A stretch of 64,000 nucleotides of DNA, from the NCBI RefSeq assembly GCF_000514815.1, contig NZ_AZWQ01000016.1, positions 184,493 to 248,492 of the forward strand, given 5' to 3'. Source of the stretch: Salinispora fenicalii. Its GTDB lineage: Bacteria > Actinomycetota > Actinomycetes > Mycobacteriales > Micromonosporaceae. The notes below the pieces were generated by a model. That model had not been told where the DNA came from. It made no database searches and saw only the letters and a list, made by a program, of their open reading frames with translations. The translations under genes were made by a program, and so were the position numbers. This document shows, one piece after another, positions 18,157 to 26,547 of this stretch (position 1 is its first letter; each line of letters opens with the position of its first letter).

Positions 18157-19572
18157 ATGTTCACTCAGTACTACCCGGAATCTGCCGCTCTCACCGTTGA
18201 GCTGCGCGACCAAGTCGACGCCTTTATCGCAGGTAAGTGGGATACGGCGAAGCTGACAGCACATCAGACCCATAAACTACGTGAGGTGGTCGCATTCGCC
18301 CGCGACAACTCCCCATTCTACCGGGAGCGCCTGGCCGGATTAACCGACCAGGCGATCGCAGCTCTACAACCCGCTAACCTGCGCAACCTCCCGTTCACGA
18401 CGAAGGATGACCTGCGGCGGGAACAGTTCAACCTGTTGTCACGGCCACTCTCTGAAGCATGGATCTTCTACGAAACCACCGGCACCACCGGAGTCTCAAC
18501 ACCTTGCCCTCGCACCAATATAGATTCTTTGAACAACAACACTATTCTCACGGCGTATTATCGCGACATCTTCAGCGCGCATGGCGACGGCCAGGTCATC
18601 GGCATCTCCGGCCCGAGTGAGTTGCACTCTACCGGCGATACCTTTGGCGATGTGTGCCGGAACTTGGGCCACACTGTCGTCAAGATGTGGCCGCACTCGC
18701 CGATGGTCGGGTTCGACCGGGCCCTGGAACTGATGCGCCACCTACCACTGACCGGCCTGTTTTGCACGCCTGGTATGGCCATGCATCTGGCACAGCGAGC
18801 GATCGATGCCGGACTGCGGCCACGTCTTGACTTCTCCCTTGACCTGCTGCTGCTCACCGGAGAGTTGCTCTCCCCTAGCCTACTGGCCAATATCGGCCTG
18901 CTCTGGAACGCCGAGGTACATAATGTTCTCTATGCCTCACAGGAGGCCTCCGTGCTGGCAGCAGCAGCTTCGGACGGTCGACTCCGAACCGCACCGTTAA
19001 TCAACCTCTACGAGGTCATCGATCCTGACACCGAGGAACCGGTCGACTTCGACGATAGCGGCCGATGCTACGGGGAACTCGTCGTTACCAACCTCTACAC
19101 GGGGGCGAAGCCCCTTATTAGATACCGCACGGGGGACTTGGTCCGGATGACTCAACCCGACAGATCCGCCGCCGTTCCCGCACCGTCGGTGGAAGCCGTC
19201 GGCCGAGTTCACGATCGGCTCACTCTCAACGGACACACCGTCAGCGGATACGACTTTGAGGACCTTTTGCTCGGCCAATTCCGTGGCTTCTGCGACTACC
19301 AAATCACTATCGAGCGCGACGAGGCTGGCGTGGACCGCGTTGCGCTATTGCTACGGTCCGACCCAACCACCGGCTTTCCGAGCGTCGAGGGTGCTGTGCA
19401 GCAGTGCCTCGAAGAACTTGACACCCCGTTGACTGTCCGCTTCGGCACGCCGGGTGCGATCACCGGTACCGGCGCAATGGTGAGTTGGAAGGCTGCCCGT
19501 GTGATCGACCTGCGGACCAACCAGTCGGACGAGGACGAAGCGGCCAAGAACATCGCGGCATCGAGGTCGTGA
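18157..19572 (+). CDS. PaaK-like (phenylacetate-CoA ligase family) adenylate-forming enzyme
   Basis: A 471-residue stand-alone acid-activating enzyme. The phosphate loop ETTGTTGVSTP lies near residue 110-120, YASQEA near 267 replaces the usual YGxTE, and RYRTGDLV is near 323. The C-terminal VSWKAARV carries the expected catalytic Lys. PaaK relatives make acyl-CoAs or load carrier proteins from aryl or alkyl carboxylates. No carrier domain is attached. It overlaps the aminotransferase gene by one base. It might supply the starter acyl-CoA for the first AT of the PKS, or act transiently on the cyclohexenyl precursor. These roles are inference. Confidence 0.85.
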   Translation: MFTQYYPESAALTVELRDQVDAFIAGKWDTAKLTAHQTHKLREVVAFARDNSPFYRERLAGLTDQAIAALQPANLRNLPFTTKDDLRREQFNLLSRPLSEAWIFYETTGTTGVSTPCPRTNIDSLNNNTILTAYYRDIFSAHGDGQVIGISGPSELHSTGDTFGDVCRNLGHTVVKMWPHSPMVGFDRALELMRHLPLTGLFCTPGMAMHLAQRAIDAGLRPRLDFSLDLLLLTGELLSPSLLANIGLLWNAEVHNVLYASQEASVLAAAASDGRLRTAPLINLYEVIDPDTEEPVDFDDSGRCYGELVVTNLYTGAKPLIRYRTGDLVRMTQPDRSAAVPAPSVEAVGRVHDRLTLNGHTVSGYDFEDLLLGQFRGFCDYQITIERDEAGVDRVALLLRSDPTTGFPSVEGAVQQCLEELDTPLTVRFGTPGAITGTGAMVSWKAARVIDLRTNQSDEDEAAKNIAASRS

Positions 19573-20534
19573 TGGCGGTCCGGGAACCTGCAGCGTCGTC
19601 CGGACTGCGGCTCGGACACTGGGCCTACGATCGCGGCGAGTTCGTACCGGCGTCCGGGGCACGGCTGCCGCTCAGCACACAGGCCCTGCATTACGGGATT
19701 GGCATATTCGAGGGTATTCGGGCATACCGTAGCGCTCGCGGCCTGTTTCTGTTCCGCGCACACGACCACTACGAGCGCATGCTTCGCAGCTGCCGGCTGC
19801 TTCGGATTCCGCTGCCGGGAAAGCCCGGCGAACTAGTTGACCTCACCGTCGAGCTGCTGCGACGCAATGCTCATGGTGAGGACGCGTACGTACGTCCGGT
19901 GGCCTACAAGCTCTCCCTGCTACCGGGGATGCCACCCGGCGTATTCCTGAACGGACTGTCGGACGCGATGTCGATCATCACCTACTCCCTACCGGCTCAG
20001 CGGCTCGGCCAGGGCTCCCGGTGTGGCATCAGCTCCTGGCGGCGACCGCCACGTGACACTTTGCCTGCGCAGGCAAAGATCACCGGAGGCTATGTGACCG
20101 GTGCGCTCGCCAGCGACGAGGCGCGCGCTGCGGGACAGGACGACGCCATCTTGCTCGACCACTCGGGCAACGTGGCTGAGGCGACAACCGCCAACCTCTT
20201 CATAGTCCGCAATGGCCAGCTGGTTACTCCCCCGACGACCGGAGACCTGCTGCCCGGCATCACCAGGGACACACTACTCACCCTCGCCCGTGAAGCGGGC
20301 CTGCCCATTACCGAGCAGCCTGTCAGCCCGGCTGACCTGTTTTCCGCGGATGAGGTGTTTCTCTGCTCAACCGGAAAAGGAATAGTGCCCGTCCTCGCCG
20401 TAGCAGGACGTGACATCGGCACCGGTGCGATCGGTCCAGTAACCGCAGAGATCAATGCGCTGTATGCGGCCGTGACAACTATGCCAGGCGGTACGCACGC
20501 GGACTGGCTCACTTCCGTCATGGAGACACCGTGA
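19572..20534 (+). CDS. Class IV PLP aminotransferase (IlvE/BCAT-like)
   Basis: 320 residues; ATG 19572 overlaps the previous stop (TGATG). It shows the fold-type IV signatures YGIGIFEGIRAY (41-52), the PLP Lys169 in AKITGGYV, and GNVAEATTANLF (200-210). Branched-chain aminotransferases and ADC lyases share this fold; the ring-flanking features and the substrate-side Tyr/Arg segment look more like IlvE. In context it would transaminate the 2-oxo acid derived from prephenate decarboxylation to the non-proteinogenic amino acid for the A domain. The bacilysin and salinosporamide pathways require the same step. It is translationally coupled to the prephenate decarboxylase by a GTGA overlap. Confidence 0.9.
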   Translation: MAVREPAASSGLRLGHWAYDRGEFVPASGARLPLSTQALHYGIGIFEGIRAYRSARGLFLFRAHDHYERMLRSCRLLRIPLPGKPGELVDLTVELLRRNAHGEDAYVRPVAYKLSLLPGMPPGVFLNGLSDAMSIITYSLPAQRLGQGSRCGISSWRRPPRDTLPAQAKITGGYVTGALASDEARAAGQDDAILLDHSGNVAEATTANLFIVRNGQLVTPPTTGDLLPGITRDTLLTLAREAGLPITEQPVSPADLFSADEVFLCSTGKGIVPVLAVAGRDIGTGAIGPVTAEINALYAAVTTMPGGTHADWLTSVMETP

Positions 20535-21184
20535 CCATGCAAACGACGTCGCTACCCTGTTTCCTCACCCTCATGCCCACCCGTATGGTGGAAACCCCCA
20601 CAATGGGCACGTTGGGCCCACCCGGCACAAGTAGTGAGCTGGCCGCGAAAACGCTAGCCAGCAGATTTGGAGAACTTGACTCCGGAAAGGCCGACAGCGG
20701 GTCGCCCCGAGTACGCCTCTACGACACTTACGAAAAGGCCGGTGTCGCGCTTCGAGCACGGCTGGTAACACATCTAGTCGTGGCCAACGCATACAAAGCC
20801 GTACACGAATTCTACATGGACCCAGACCTGCAATTATCCATGGTGTTCGTCCTAGACACCCCAATGTACGGTATCGCGAAGCCGCGCGGCGCCGGGACCC
20901 CACCGCCGTCACCCACCATCGCGAGTCACCCGTCACCCGTACCCATCATCGGACAACTGCTATCCGGCTCCGATACCCATGTGGTGGTGCCCACGGACTC
21001 GACCAGCGCGGCCGCACTCGCCGCTGCGGAGGGGCGGGTTGACCTGGCACTCACCACCGCACCCGCCGCACAGAGGTACGGCCTGGAGTTCATCACCCGT
21101 ACAAGATTCATCCGCATGGTTTGGTCAGTGTTCGTCCGATCGGACTTAGCCACGTCAGATACAGAGTCGAACGGAGCAGTCTGA
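20531..21184 (+). CDS. salX: Prephenate decarboxylase (BacA/SalX family)
   Basis: 217 residues resembling prephenate dehydratase but of the non-aromatising decarboxylase family (BacA, AerD, SalX). Diagnostic stretches: MGTLGPPGTSSELAA (36-50), VVANAYKAVHEFYMDP, TPMYGIAKP, ASHPSPVPIIGQLL and STSAAALAAAEGRVDLALT. There is no ACT regulatory domain, as in BacA. These enzymes decarboxylate prephenate without losing the ring hydroxyl, giving a dihydro-4-hydroxyphenylpyruvate. This is the committed step to the cyclohexenyl amino acid in salinosporamide and to anticapsin in bacilysin. The GTG start overlaps the aminotransferase stop. Its presence is one of the strongest links to the salinosporamide family. 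Confidence 0.88.
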   Translation: MTMQTTSLPCFLTLMPTRMVETPTMGTLGPPGTSSELAAKTLASRFGELDSGKADSGSPRVRLYDTYEKAGVALRARLVTHLVVANAYKAVHEFYMDPDLQLSMVFVLDTPMYGIAKPRGAGTPPPSPTIASHPSPVPIIGQLLSGSDTHVVVPTDSTSAAALAAAEGRVDLALTTAPAAQRYGLEFITRTRFIRMVWSVFVRSDLATSDTESNGAV

Positions 21185-21214
21185 AATCCCGATTACCCGG
21201 GACGCGAGCCTACA

Positions 21215-21233
21215 CCCGGACTCCACGTCCGGG
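21215..21233 (+). terminator. Hairpin after the prephenate decarboxylase gene
   Basis: CCCGGAC and GTCCGGG form a perfect 7-bp stem around a 5-nt loop, 30 bp after the stop and 83 bp before the next start. There is no T-run; it could partly terminate or set the ratio between the two halves of the operon. Confidence 0.5.
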
Positions 21234-21315
21234 AGCACGAGCGCGCACCGCTATCTATCTACCCACCAGGAGTTTGCCGGATGGTTCACTCCCCGAACCT
21301 GTTAGGAGCAAGTCG

Positions 21316-22305
21316 ATGCTGCTACTGAATGGCAAACAAGTGCTAGAGCTATATTCGCCGGCTGACGCATACCAGGTCGTCGCGGAGGTCATGCGTCGGT
21401 ACAGCGGCGGTGGCGTGGTGCAACCGGTGCGTACGGTCCTGGGCTACGCCAACGACGCGTCACTCTTCGCGTCAATGCCCTGTCATGTCACCGGCGAGGT
21501 CGACTCAGGCTACGGACTCAAGGCCGTACTGCACGTGCCCAACAACGTGGAGCGCGGCCTCGCGTCGCACGTGGGTGCGATCCTCGTCTTCCACCCCGAC
21601 ACCGGAATACCGCTGGCCCTCATCGACGCCGCAGCGGTCACGGCTCTGCGGACGGCCGCAGCTTCCGCCGTAGCAACCGATGCGCTTGCCCGGCCCGAGG
21701 CCGGGGACCTGGCCCTGCTGGGTACCGGAACGCAGGCCCGCAGTCACCTGGTGGCGATTAACCGGATCCGGACGCTGCGCCGGATCCGAGTGTGGAACCG
21801 TACTCCCGCCCACGCCGAGCAGTTTCGGGCCTGGGCCAGTTCCCAGGTAGAGGTCGACGTCGAGTTGATGCCGACGCCGGCCGCTGCGCTGCGGGACGCG
21901 GACCTCGTGTGCACCACCCTAGGCTGCAGCGATCCGGTGGTTACCGCAGCCGACATTTCCCCTGGTTGCCACGTTAACGCCGTCGGCTCATCGGTGCCCG
22001 GTAAGCGAGAGCTCGACTCGGAGGCGGTGGCATCGTGCTCCATCTTCGTCGACAGCCGCGAAGCCGCCATGCGGGAGTCCTCGGAGATCAGCATGCCGAT
22101 TGTGGAGCAACTAATCCCAAGTGACCGGTCCTTCCCCGAGATCGGAGAAGTGCTTCTCGGCCTGCATCCGGGCCGCACCGGCCGCGACGAACGAACCCTC
22201 TACAAGTCGTTGGGTATGGCGGCCCAGGATGTCGCGTCGGGTTTCGCCCTCGTACGGGCTGCCCAGCGCCAAGGCGTCGGCGCCGAGATCGACATTTTCG
22301 GCTGA
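21316..22305 (+). CDS. Ornithine cyclodeaminase/mu-crystallin family protein
   Basis: 329 residues from ATG 21316, which has AGGAG eight bases upstream; a longer in-frame extension to 21121 overlaps the upstream gene and is unlikely. Motifs: LLNGKQVLELYSPADAY at the start, then LLGTGTQARSHLVAI (NAD-binding Rossmann loop) and VWNRTPAHAEQF. VCTTLGCSDPVV and HVNAVGSSVPGKREL follow. Family members are NAD(P)-dependent: cyclodeaminases, imine or ketimine reductases, and amino-acid dehydrogenases. Conversion of the prephenate product to cyclohexenylalanine needs net reductions and a dehydration, so this may be one of the reductases. That role is inference; an imine or amino-acid-forming step is the alternative. 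Confidence 0.88.
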   Translation: MLLLNGKQVLELYSPADAYQVVAEVMRRYSGGGVVQPVRTVLGYANDASLFASMPCHVTGEVDSGYGLKAVLHVPNNVERGLASHVGAILVFHPDTGIPLALIDAAAVTALRTAAASAVATDALARPEAGDLALLGTGTQARSHLVAINRIRTLRRIRVWNRTPAHAEQFRAWASSQVEVDVELMPTPAAALRDADLVCTTLGCSDPVVTAADISPGCHVNAVGSSVPGKRELDSEAVASCSIFVDSREAAMRESSEISMPIVEQLIPSDRSFPEIGEVLLGLHPGRTGRDERTLYKSLGMAAQDVASGFALVRAAQRQGVGAEIDIFG

Positions 22306-22351
22306 GTCCGCTCATCCCGTCATCACCATGAACGAGAACGGAGTCACCACC

Positions 22352-22645
22352 ATGACGGCTCTTCTAATCGGCAATGTCGGGGCAGTCGGCGACCCTGAGG
22401 CTATGGCCGAGTACCGGGAAAGGGTGGGTTCGACGCTCGCCCTGTATGGCGGCTGGTTTGTCATCCGAAACGGGAATTTCGACGTACTTGAGGGAGCCTG
22501 GCAACCGGATCACCTCTCGGTGATGGGCTTCCCCTCGGCCGAGCAAGCTCGCCGGTGGTACCACTCCCCTGAGTACCGCGAGATCGTGCCCCTGCGCGCC
22601 CAGACACACATGGACCTGATCCTCCTCGAGGGCCAGGCGGTCTAG
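22352..22645 (+). CDS. DUF1330 family protein
   Basis: 97 residues matching DUF1330, a ferredoxin-like dimeric alpha/beta barrel: a start with LLIGNVGAVGDPEAMAEYRE, then LYGGWFVIRNGNFDVLEG and AQTHMDLILLEGQ. ATG 22352 has GGAG eight bases upstream; ATG 22328 does not. The family has no defined reaction, although related small barrels act as isomerases or cyclases. It lies between the OCD-like and PhzF genes. It may bind or isomerise the same cyclohexadienyl intermediate. Confidence 0.85.
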   Translation: MTALLIGNVGAVGDPEAMAEYRERVGSTLALYGGWFVIRNGNFDVLEGAWQPDHLSVMGFPSAEQARRWYHSPEYREIVPLRAQTHMDLILLEGQAV

Positions 22646-22679
22646 GCGCCCCGGGGTCATAATGGAAAGGAACACCGCT

Positions 22680-23513
22680 ATGGCCGTATCGCGGCGGCGC
22701 TTCGTTCAAGTGGATGTATTCGCGGAGGAGGCATACCTCGGCAACCCGGTCGCGGTGGTGCTTGACGGCGATGGAATTAGCGAGGAGGACATGGCGCAGT
22801 TCGCAAGATGGACGAACCTGTCTGAAACGACCTTCGTCCTTCCATCGGTCATAGCCGACTATCGCCTACGTATTTTCACACCGGGTGGCGAGATTCCCTT
22901 CGCGGGACACCCGACGCTGGGATCAGCACACGCGTGGCTGGAAGCAGGTGGTAGTCCCAACTCCGACGTGCTGGTGCAGGAGTGCGGCCTCGGATCGGTG
23001 ACGGTCCGCCGTACCGTCACCGGCCTGAGCTTTGCCGCCCCAGCCCTACGGCGTGCCGGCCCGCTCGACCCCGATCACCTCGACCACATCGTGCGTGCTC
23101 TCCGGATTAGCCCTGAGCAAGTCGTCGCGCACGGTTGGGTGGACAACGGCCCGGGCTGGGCAGCAGTGCGGCTCGCGTCGGCGGACGAAGTACTTGCGGT
23201 CGACCCCGATGAACAGCAGATGCGTGATCTCATGCTCGGCGTCGTAGGCGCATATCCCGCGGGGTCGCCGCTGCAGTTCGAGGTACGCGCGTTCGCCGCA
23301 CCCGCCGGCGTGCGGGAGGATCCGGTCACTGGAAGCCTCAACGCCGGCATCGCACAGTGGCTAATCGGCACCGGCACCGCACCAAGTAGCTACCGAGCGG
23401 GGCAGGGCTCGCGGGTGGGGCGTCGCGGCGTACTGACCGTGAGTGCGGAGGGCAACGCCGTATGGGTGGGGGGACGGAGCGCGACCTGCATCCGTGGAAT
23501 GGTCGACCTGTAA
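22680..23513 (+). CDS. PhzF-family isomerase/epimerase-like protein
   Basis: 277 residues of the PhzF/diaminopimelate-epimerase fold. It opens with FVQVDVFAEEAYLGNPVAVV, keeps the catalytic Glu49 in NLSETTFV, has the TPGGEIPFAGHPTLG loop, and carries EDPVTGSLNAGIAQWL near the C-terminus. ATG 22680 follows GGAAAGGAAC. PhzF of phenazine synthesis moves a proton on a cyclohexadiene ring derived from chorismate. Prephenate decarboxylase also yields a cyclohexadienol, so PhzF is a chemically sensible double-bond isomerase for this pathway, in the place where bacilysin uses the cupin BacB. This assignment is inference. Confidence 0.87.
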   Translation: MAVSRRRFVQVDVFAEEAYLGNPVAVVLDGDGISEEDMAQFARWTNLSETTFVLPSVIADYRLRIFTPGGEIPFAGHPTLGSAHAWLEAGGSPNSDVLVQECGLGSVTVRRTVTGLSFAAPALRRAGPLDPDHLDHIVRALRISPEQVVAHGWVDNGPGWAAVRLASADEVLAVDPDEQQMRDLMLGVVGAYPAGSPLQFEVRAFAAPAGVREDPVTGSLNAGIAQWLIGTGTAPSSYRAGQGSRVGRRGVLTVSAEGNAVWVGGRSATCIRGMVDL

Positions 23514-24038
23514 CCACCCGACCGACTCTCACCTATCCACGTCCGCCGTGCGTTTCGGCACCTACGCACCAAAGCCGGCGACCCGCCCGCCGCATCGAAT
23601 CTCAGGGCGGCCCGGCCCCGGACGACATCCGGGCGCCCCAAACGCCACCGAGCCGCCCGTCACGACGTCCACATCGCTACCACCACCAGCAACAGCCGAA
23701 CGCCAGCGGCACGAAAGCGAACTACCTTGAACAATCCAGGCCATACTGCACCGGGTGAAAATCGAGCTAGCGCGGATACATCTGCACCAAGCGGATCAAG
23801 CCGTACATCATCACGACCTGGCCAGGCCCCGCCACCGCAGGTTTCGGTCCTACGGGCCTCAAATGGGCTAGCCCTGAAGCAAGTCGGGATTATCGCGCCT
23901 TGACGTGTATACAGCCACCATGTCTAATAGTGACAGTCAGTGCTCAGCCCTTAACTCTTTGACATCTTTCTATCACCCCTGAAGGGTTCGATCAAAGCCG
24001 CCCCGCGAAAGGACCCTGACTGGTGCACCACTTGGCAG

Positions 24039-24050
24039 ACTTAGCTAAGT
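24039..24050. promoter_or_regulatory. 12-bp perfect palindrome, candidate operator
   Basis: ACTTAGCTAAGT is its own reverse complement, and a second CTTAGCT occurs about 30 bp downstream. Its position about 190 bp upstream of the LysR gene fits autoregulation. Confidence 0.45.
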
Positions 24051-24148
24051 GTGGGCATACACACTGATGCCTTAGCTCATTACAGACCTATCTGAACTTT
24101 GAAAAAGACTGATATCTTGCTGGCTTAAAGCGAAATGAAATAGAACAA

Positions 24149-24174
24149 GGCACCTCGTTCGCGGGGGAGGTGCC
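24149..24174 (+). promoter_or_regulatory. Leader hairpin before LysR gene
   Basis: GGCACCTC and GAGGTGCC form a perfect 8-bp stem with a 10-nt loop, about 67 bp before the chosen GTG start. It may be an attenuator or mRNA stability element. Confidence 0.45.
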
Positions 24175-24241
24175 AACGTCCGGAACCCCGCGCACGGGAG
24201 ATTCGACTACAGCGTCGCTGTTTGACGCGGTGGAGGTTACA

Positions 24242-25261
24242 GTGGCCGATCACGCGGACTTCAGCCTGGCCCAGCTCCGGTACTTCGTTACTTCCGCCGA
24301 GATGGGCAACATCTCCATCGCAGCGCAGCAACTGCATGCTTCGCAATCGGCCGTGTCGATGGCAATCCAGCGCTTAGAGAAACACCTCGACACCACGCTG
24401 TTCTTTCGGCACCGAACCAAGGGGGTCAGCCTTACTCCCAGTGGCCGTGTCCTGTTCGATGATGCGAAAGCACTGCTGGCGCAGGCTCAGGAAATGCTCA
24501 ACCGCAGCCGGGGATGGCAGGGCGAGACCAGCGGCATGCTCCATGTGGCCGTTCTCCGCTCGGTCGCACCCAATCTGGTGCCCGCCGTGCTACGGCTAGT
24601 GAAGGAGGTGAGCCCGGGGTTGGCGGTCACCATTCATGAGGGAACGATTGACGATGTTCGCGAACTGCTGCGTTTAGGCACGTGCGAACTCGCCGTAACC
24701 TCGGAGTTGCCCGGCCAGGCACTCTCGTTCACCCGACTGGCGAAGGTAGTCATGTCAGCGGTCGTCTCACAGGCCGATCCGCTAGCGTCCGTAGGGCGTG
24801 CGACGCTTCGACAGTTGGCCACCCGGCGCCTCTTGGTGGCCGACCTGGATGCTGGATACCAGATCGGTATGGACAACCATGCACGGCTCTTTGCCGATGC
24901 CGATACCTCCATGCCGGAGGTACTATTGACATCGAGCATCGCCACAATGCTGGGTCTCATTGGCGTCTGCGAGGGCTTTTCCCTGATGTGCCGGACTACA
25001 AGAAGCCAGAACACATGCGGGCCGGACAACGTCTGGCTCGACATCGTCTCCGAACGCCCGTGCGCATCCTGGGTGGGTGTGGCAACGATACCCGGCCTGA
25101 CTCTCAGTAGCCGTGCAGAATCATTTGTTTGCCTACTCTACCACGCAATTAACAGCGTATACACGACGACCGGGACGTCGGATGAGGCACGCAGCTTCAA
25201 TCTACCCGGTCCACCGCCAACGAGACCTTCAGGCAGGCCAAGTCAGGCAATGCCGGCCTGA
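24242..25261 (+). CDS. LysR-type transcriptional regulator of the cluster
   Basis: 339 residues from GTG 24242, with GGAGG five bases upstream. The N-terminal winged helix (FSLAQLRYFVTSAEMGNISIAA, then HASQSAVSMAIQRLEKHLDTTLFFR) is followed by a periplasmic-binding-like effector domain with LRSVAPNLVPAVLRLVKEV. LysR proteins normally bind T-N11-A palindromes and respond to a pathway metabolite. It is the last gene of the plus-strand half and faces the salF-like gene across a hairpin. The salinosporamide cluster also has a LysR regulator (SalR2). A role as activator of this cluster is likely, though its target sites are unknown. Confidence 0.92.
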   Translation: MADHADFSLAQLRYFVTSAEMGNISIAAQQLHASQSAVSMAIQRLEKHLDTTLFFRHRTKGVSLTPSGRVLFDDAKALLAQAQEMLNRSRGWQGETSGMLHVAVLRSVAPNLVPAVLRLVKEVSPGLAVTIHEGTIDDVRELLRLGTCELAVTSELPGQALSFTRLAKVVMSAVVSQADPLASVGRATLRQLATRRLLVADLDAGYQIGMDNHARLFADADTSMPEVLLTSSIATMLGLIGVCEGFSLMCRTTRSQNTCGPDNVWLDIVSERPCASWVGVATIPGLTLSSRAESFVCLLYHAINSVYTTTGTSDEARSFNLPGPPPTRPSGRPSQAMPA

Positions 25262-25326
25262 CCGGGTTGATATCTATTCCGAGTCGTCACCCCACCCACG
25301 ATCCCGTTGTCGCCTGGCCGTATTTC

Positions 25327-25347
25327 CGCTGCCGGCCAGCGGCAGCG
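25327..25347. terminator. Bidirectional hairpin between LysR and the core operon
   Basis: CGCTGCCG and CGGCAGCG form a perfect 8-bp stem around a 5-nt loop in the 167-bp gap between convergent genes. Confidence 0.65.
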
Positions 25348-25428
25348 ACAAGCACAGCAAAGCCATTCCCAGCGACGACAACCCAGATTAGTGCCATTGC
25401 AGCACTCAGCGCAGCGTAAGCCGACTGC

Positions 25429-26277
25429 CTATGGCGCCCTCCTCATACCGGTGTCTCCCCTGGCACCCGAGGCGTCGTTGCTCGCGAAATACTGGGTGAT
25501 GATTCGGTTAACCACCTCGGGTCGCTCCAGATAGCCAAAATGTCCGGCATCACCGACCAGGTCGAAGGTAGCATCGGGGATACATTCGGCCAGTTCCTCG
25601 CCGTACATGGGCGGGGCGACCAAGTCATGGGCAAACGACACCACGTGACAAGGCACCATGATGTCAGCGTAGGCAGCACGGCGGTCCGGCATCGGCTGGA
25701 GGGCTAACTGATGCCGTACTCCCGCTCCGTCGGGCGGGGCGAGTTCCAGCAGCGCCAGCCAGTCGCTGATTGCGGCCTGGTCCTCCATCGAACGTGGTGA
25801 GAGCATCTGCAGGGCACGAACGACGGCGCGGTACGAGGGCGGCAGCGTCACCCCAGATTCCGCTAACTCGATCTCGGAACGCGCCAACTGCGTCCGCAAC
25901 ATGTCGGAACGGGCCCGGCAGGCCATCAACACCGCCTGCCGCACCAGCTCCGGCCGTCGCAGGGCTAGCTCCTGCACCACGTATGCACCCATCGAGGTGC
26001 CGACAAGGCGAGCCGGGCCGAAGTCTAGGAACTCCAGCAGCGCTACGAGGTCGGACACCAGGTCCTCGATGGCGAAGCCGCCGAGGCATTCATCGCTGGG
26101 CGGAATACCTCGGCTGTCATAGACACAGACTTGATAGCCGCTCTCCAGCAGCGCCGGCACCTGATGGATCAGCCAGGACCGTCCGGAGGCGCCTGCAGCG
26201 CTGACCAGCACGACGGGTTCGCCAGCGCCGAATACCTCGTAGTGCAACCTGATGTCGTTGACTAGCGCGATAGGCAC
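25429..26277 (-). CDS. salF: Alpha/beta hydrolase, SalF-like thioesterase
   Basis: 282 residues of alpha/beta-hydrolase fold. The nucleophile elbow GTSMGAY has Ser95; the acid is probably Asp in SFAHDLVAPP, and the His is in GDAGHFGYLERP. The GTG start overlaps the MbtH stop (TAGTG). As the last gene of the PKS-NRPS operon it most likely acts as a type II thioesterase that clears misloaded carriers, as proposed for SalF. No thioesterase domain is fused to the assembly line. An alternative is hydrolysis or release of an intermediate. Confidence 0.82.
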   Translation of the reverse strand: MPIALVNDIRLHYEVFGAGEPVVLVSAAGASGRSWLIHQVPALLESGYQVCVYDSRGIPPSDECLGGFAIEDLVSDLVALLEFLDFGPARLVGTSMGAYVVQELALRRPELVRQAVLMACRARSDMLRTQLARSEIELAESGVTLPPSYRAVVRALQMLSPRSMEDQAAISDWLALLELAPPDGAGVRHQLALQPMPDRRAAYADIMVPCHVVSFAHDLVAPPMYGEELAECIPDATFDLVGDAGHFGYLERPEVVNRIITQYFASNDASGARGDTGMRRAP

Positions 26278-26492
26278 TACCTCACTTCTCTCCGTTTGCT
26301 GGGACCCGCAGGCTGCAGATCAATCCAATTTCGCTCAACGTAGTCAAGGGCTGCGTCGCGGTCGGCGTCATGCAGGACAACTCGCCAGCCGGTCGGCACC
26401 TCCAAAAAGGGCCGCCACAGAGCGTGCTGACCTACGTCGTTAACTACGACCTGCCACCTACCGTCGCCCCGATCGAAGGGGTTGCCAATCAT
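26277..26492 (-). CDS. salE: MbtH-like protein
   Basis: 71 residues with the full MbtH signature: NPFDRGDGRWQVVVND at the start, then HALWRPFLEVPTGW and LDYVERNWIDLQP. MbtH proteins bind and activate NRPS adenylation domains. The only A domain in the window is in the A-PCP protein of the same operon, so that is its expected partner. It starts 55 bp after the P450 stop. Confidence 0.93.
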   Translation of the reverse strand: MIGNPFDRGDGRWQVVVNDVGQHALWRPFLEVPTGWRVVLHDADRDAALDYVERNWIDLQPAGPSKRREVR

Positions 26493-26547
26493 TCTCTACC
26501 CTTCTAGTGCGTCGCGTGTGAGTCCAGTTCAAGCAGATACGACCAGT

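Larger units (their letters stand above)
23514..24241 (+). promoter_or_regulatory. Long regulatory region upstream of the LysR gene
   Basis: 728 bp without a credible gene. The first half is featureless. The second half is AT-rich and carries the palindrome at 24039-24050, a further CTTAGCT half-site at about 24072, and a leader hairpin at 24149-24174. The LysR promoter most likely lies between about 23900 and 24150. Confidence 0.55.

Noticed and set aside
21121..21315. 65-residue N-terminal extension of the OCD-like protein
   Set aside because: It overlaps the prephenate decarboxylase gene and the hairpin, has no ribosome site, and family members begin near ATG 21316, which has AGGAG.
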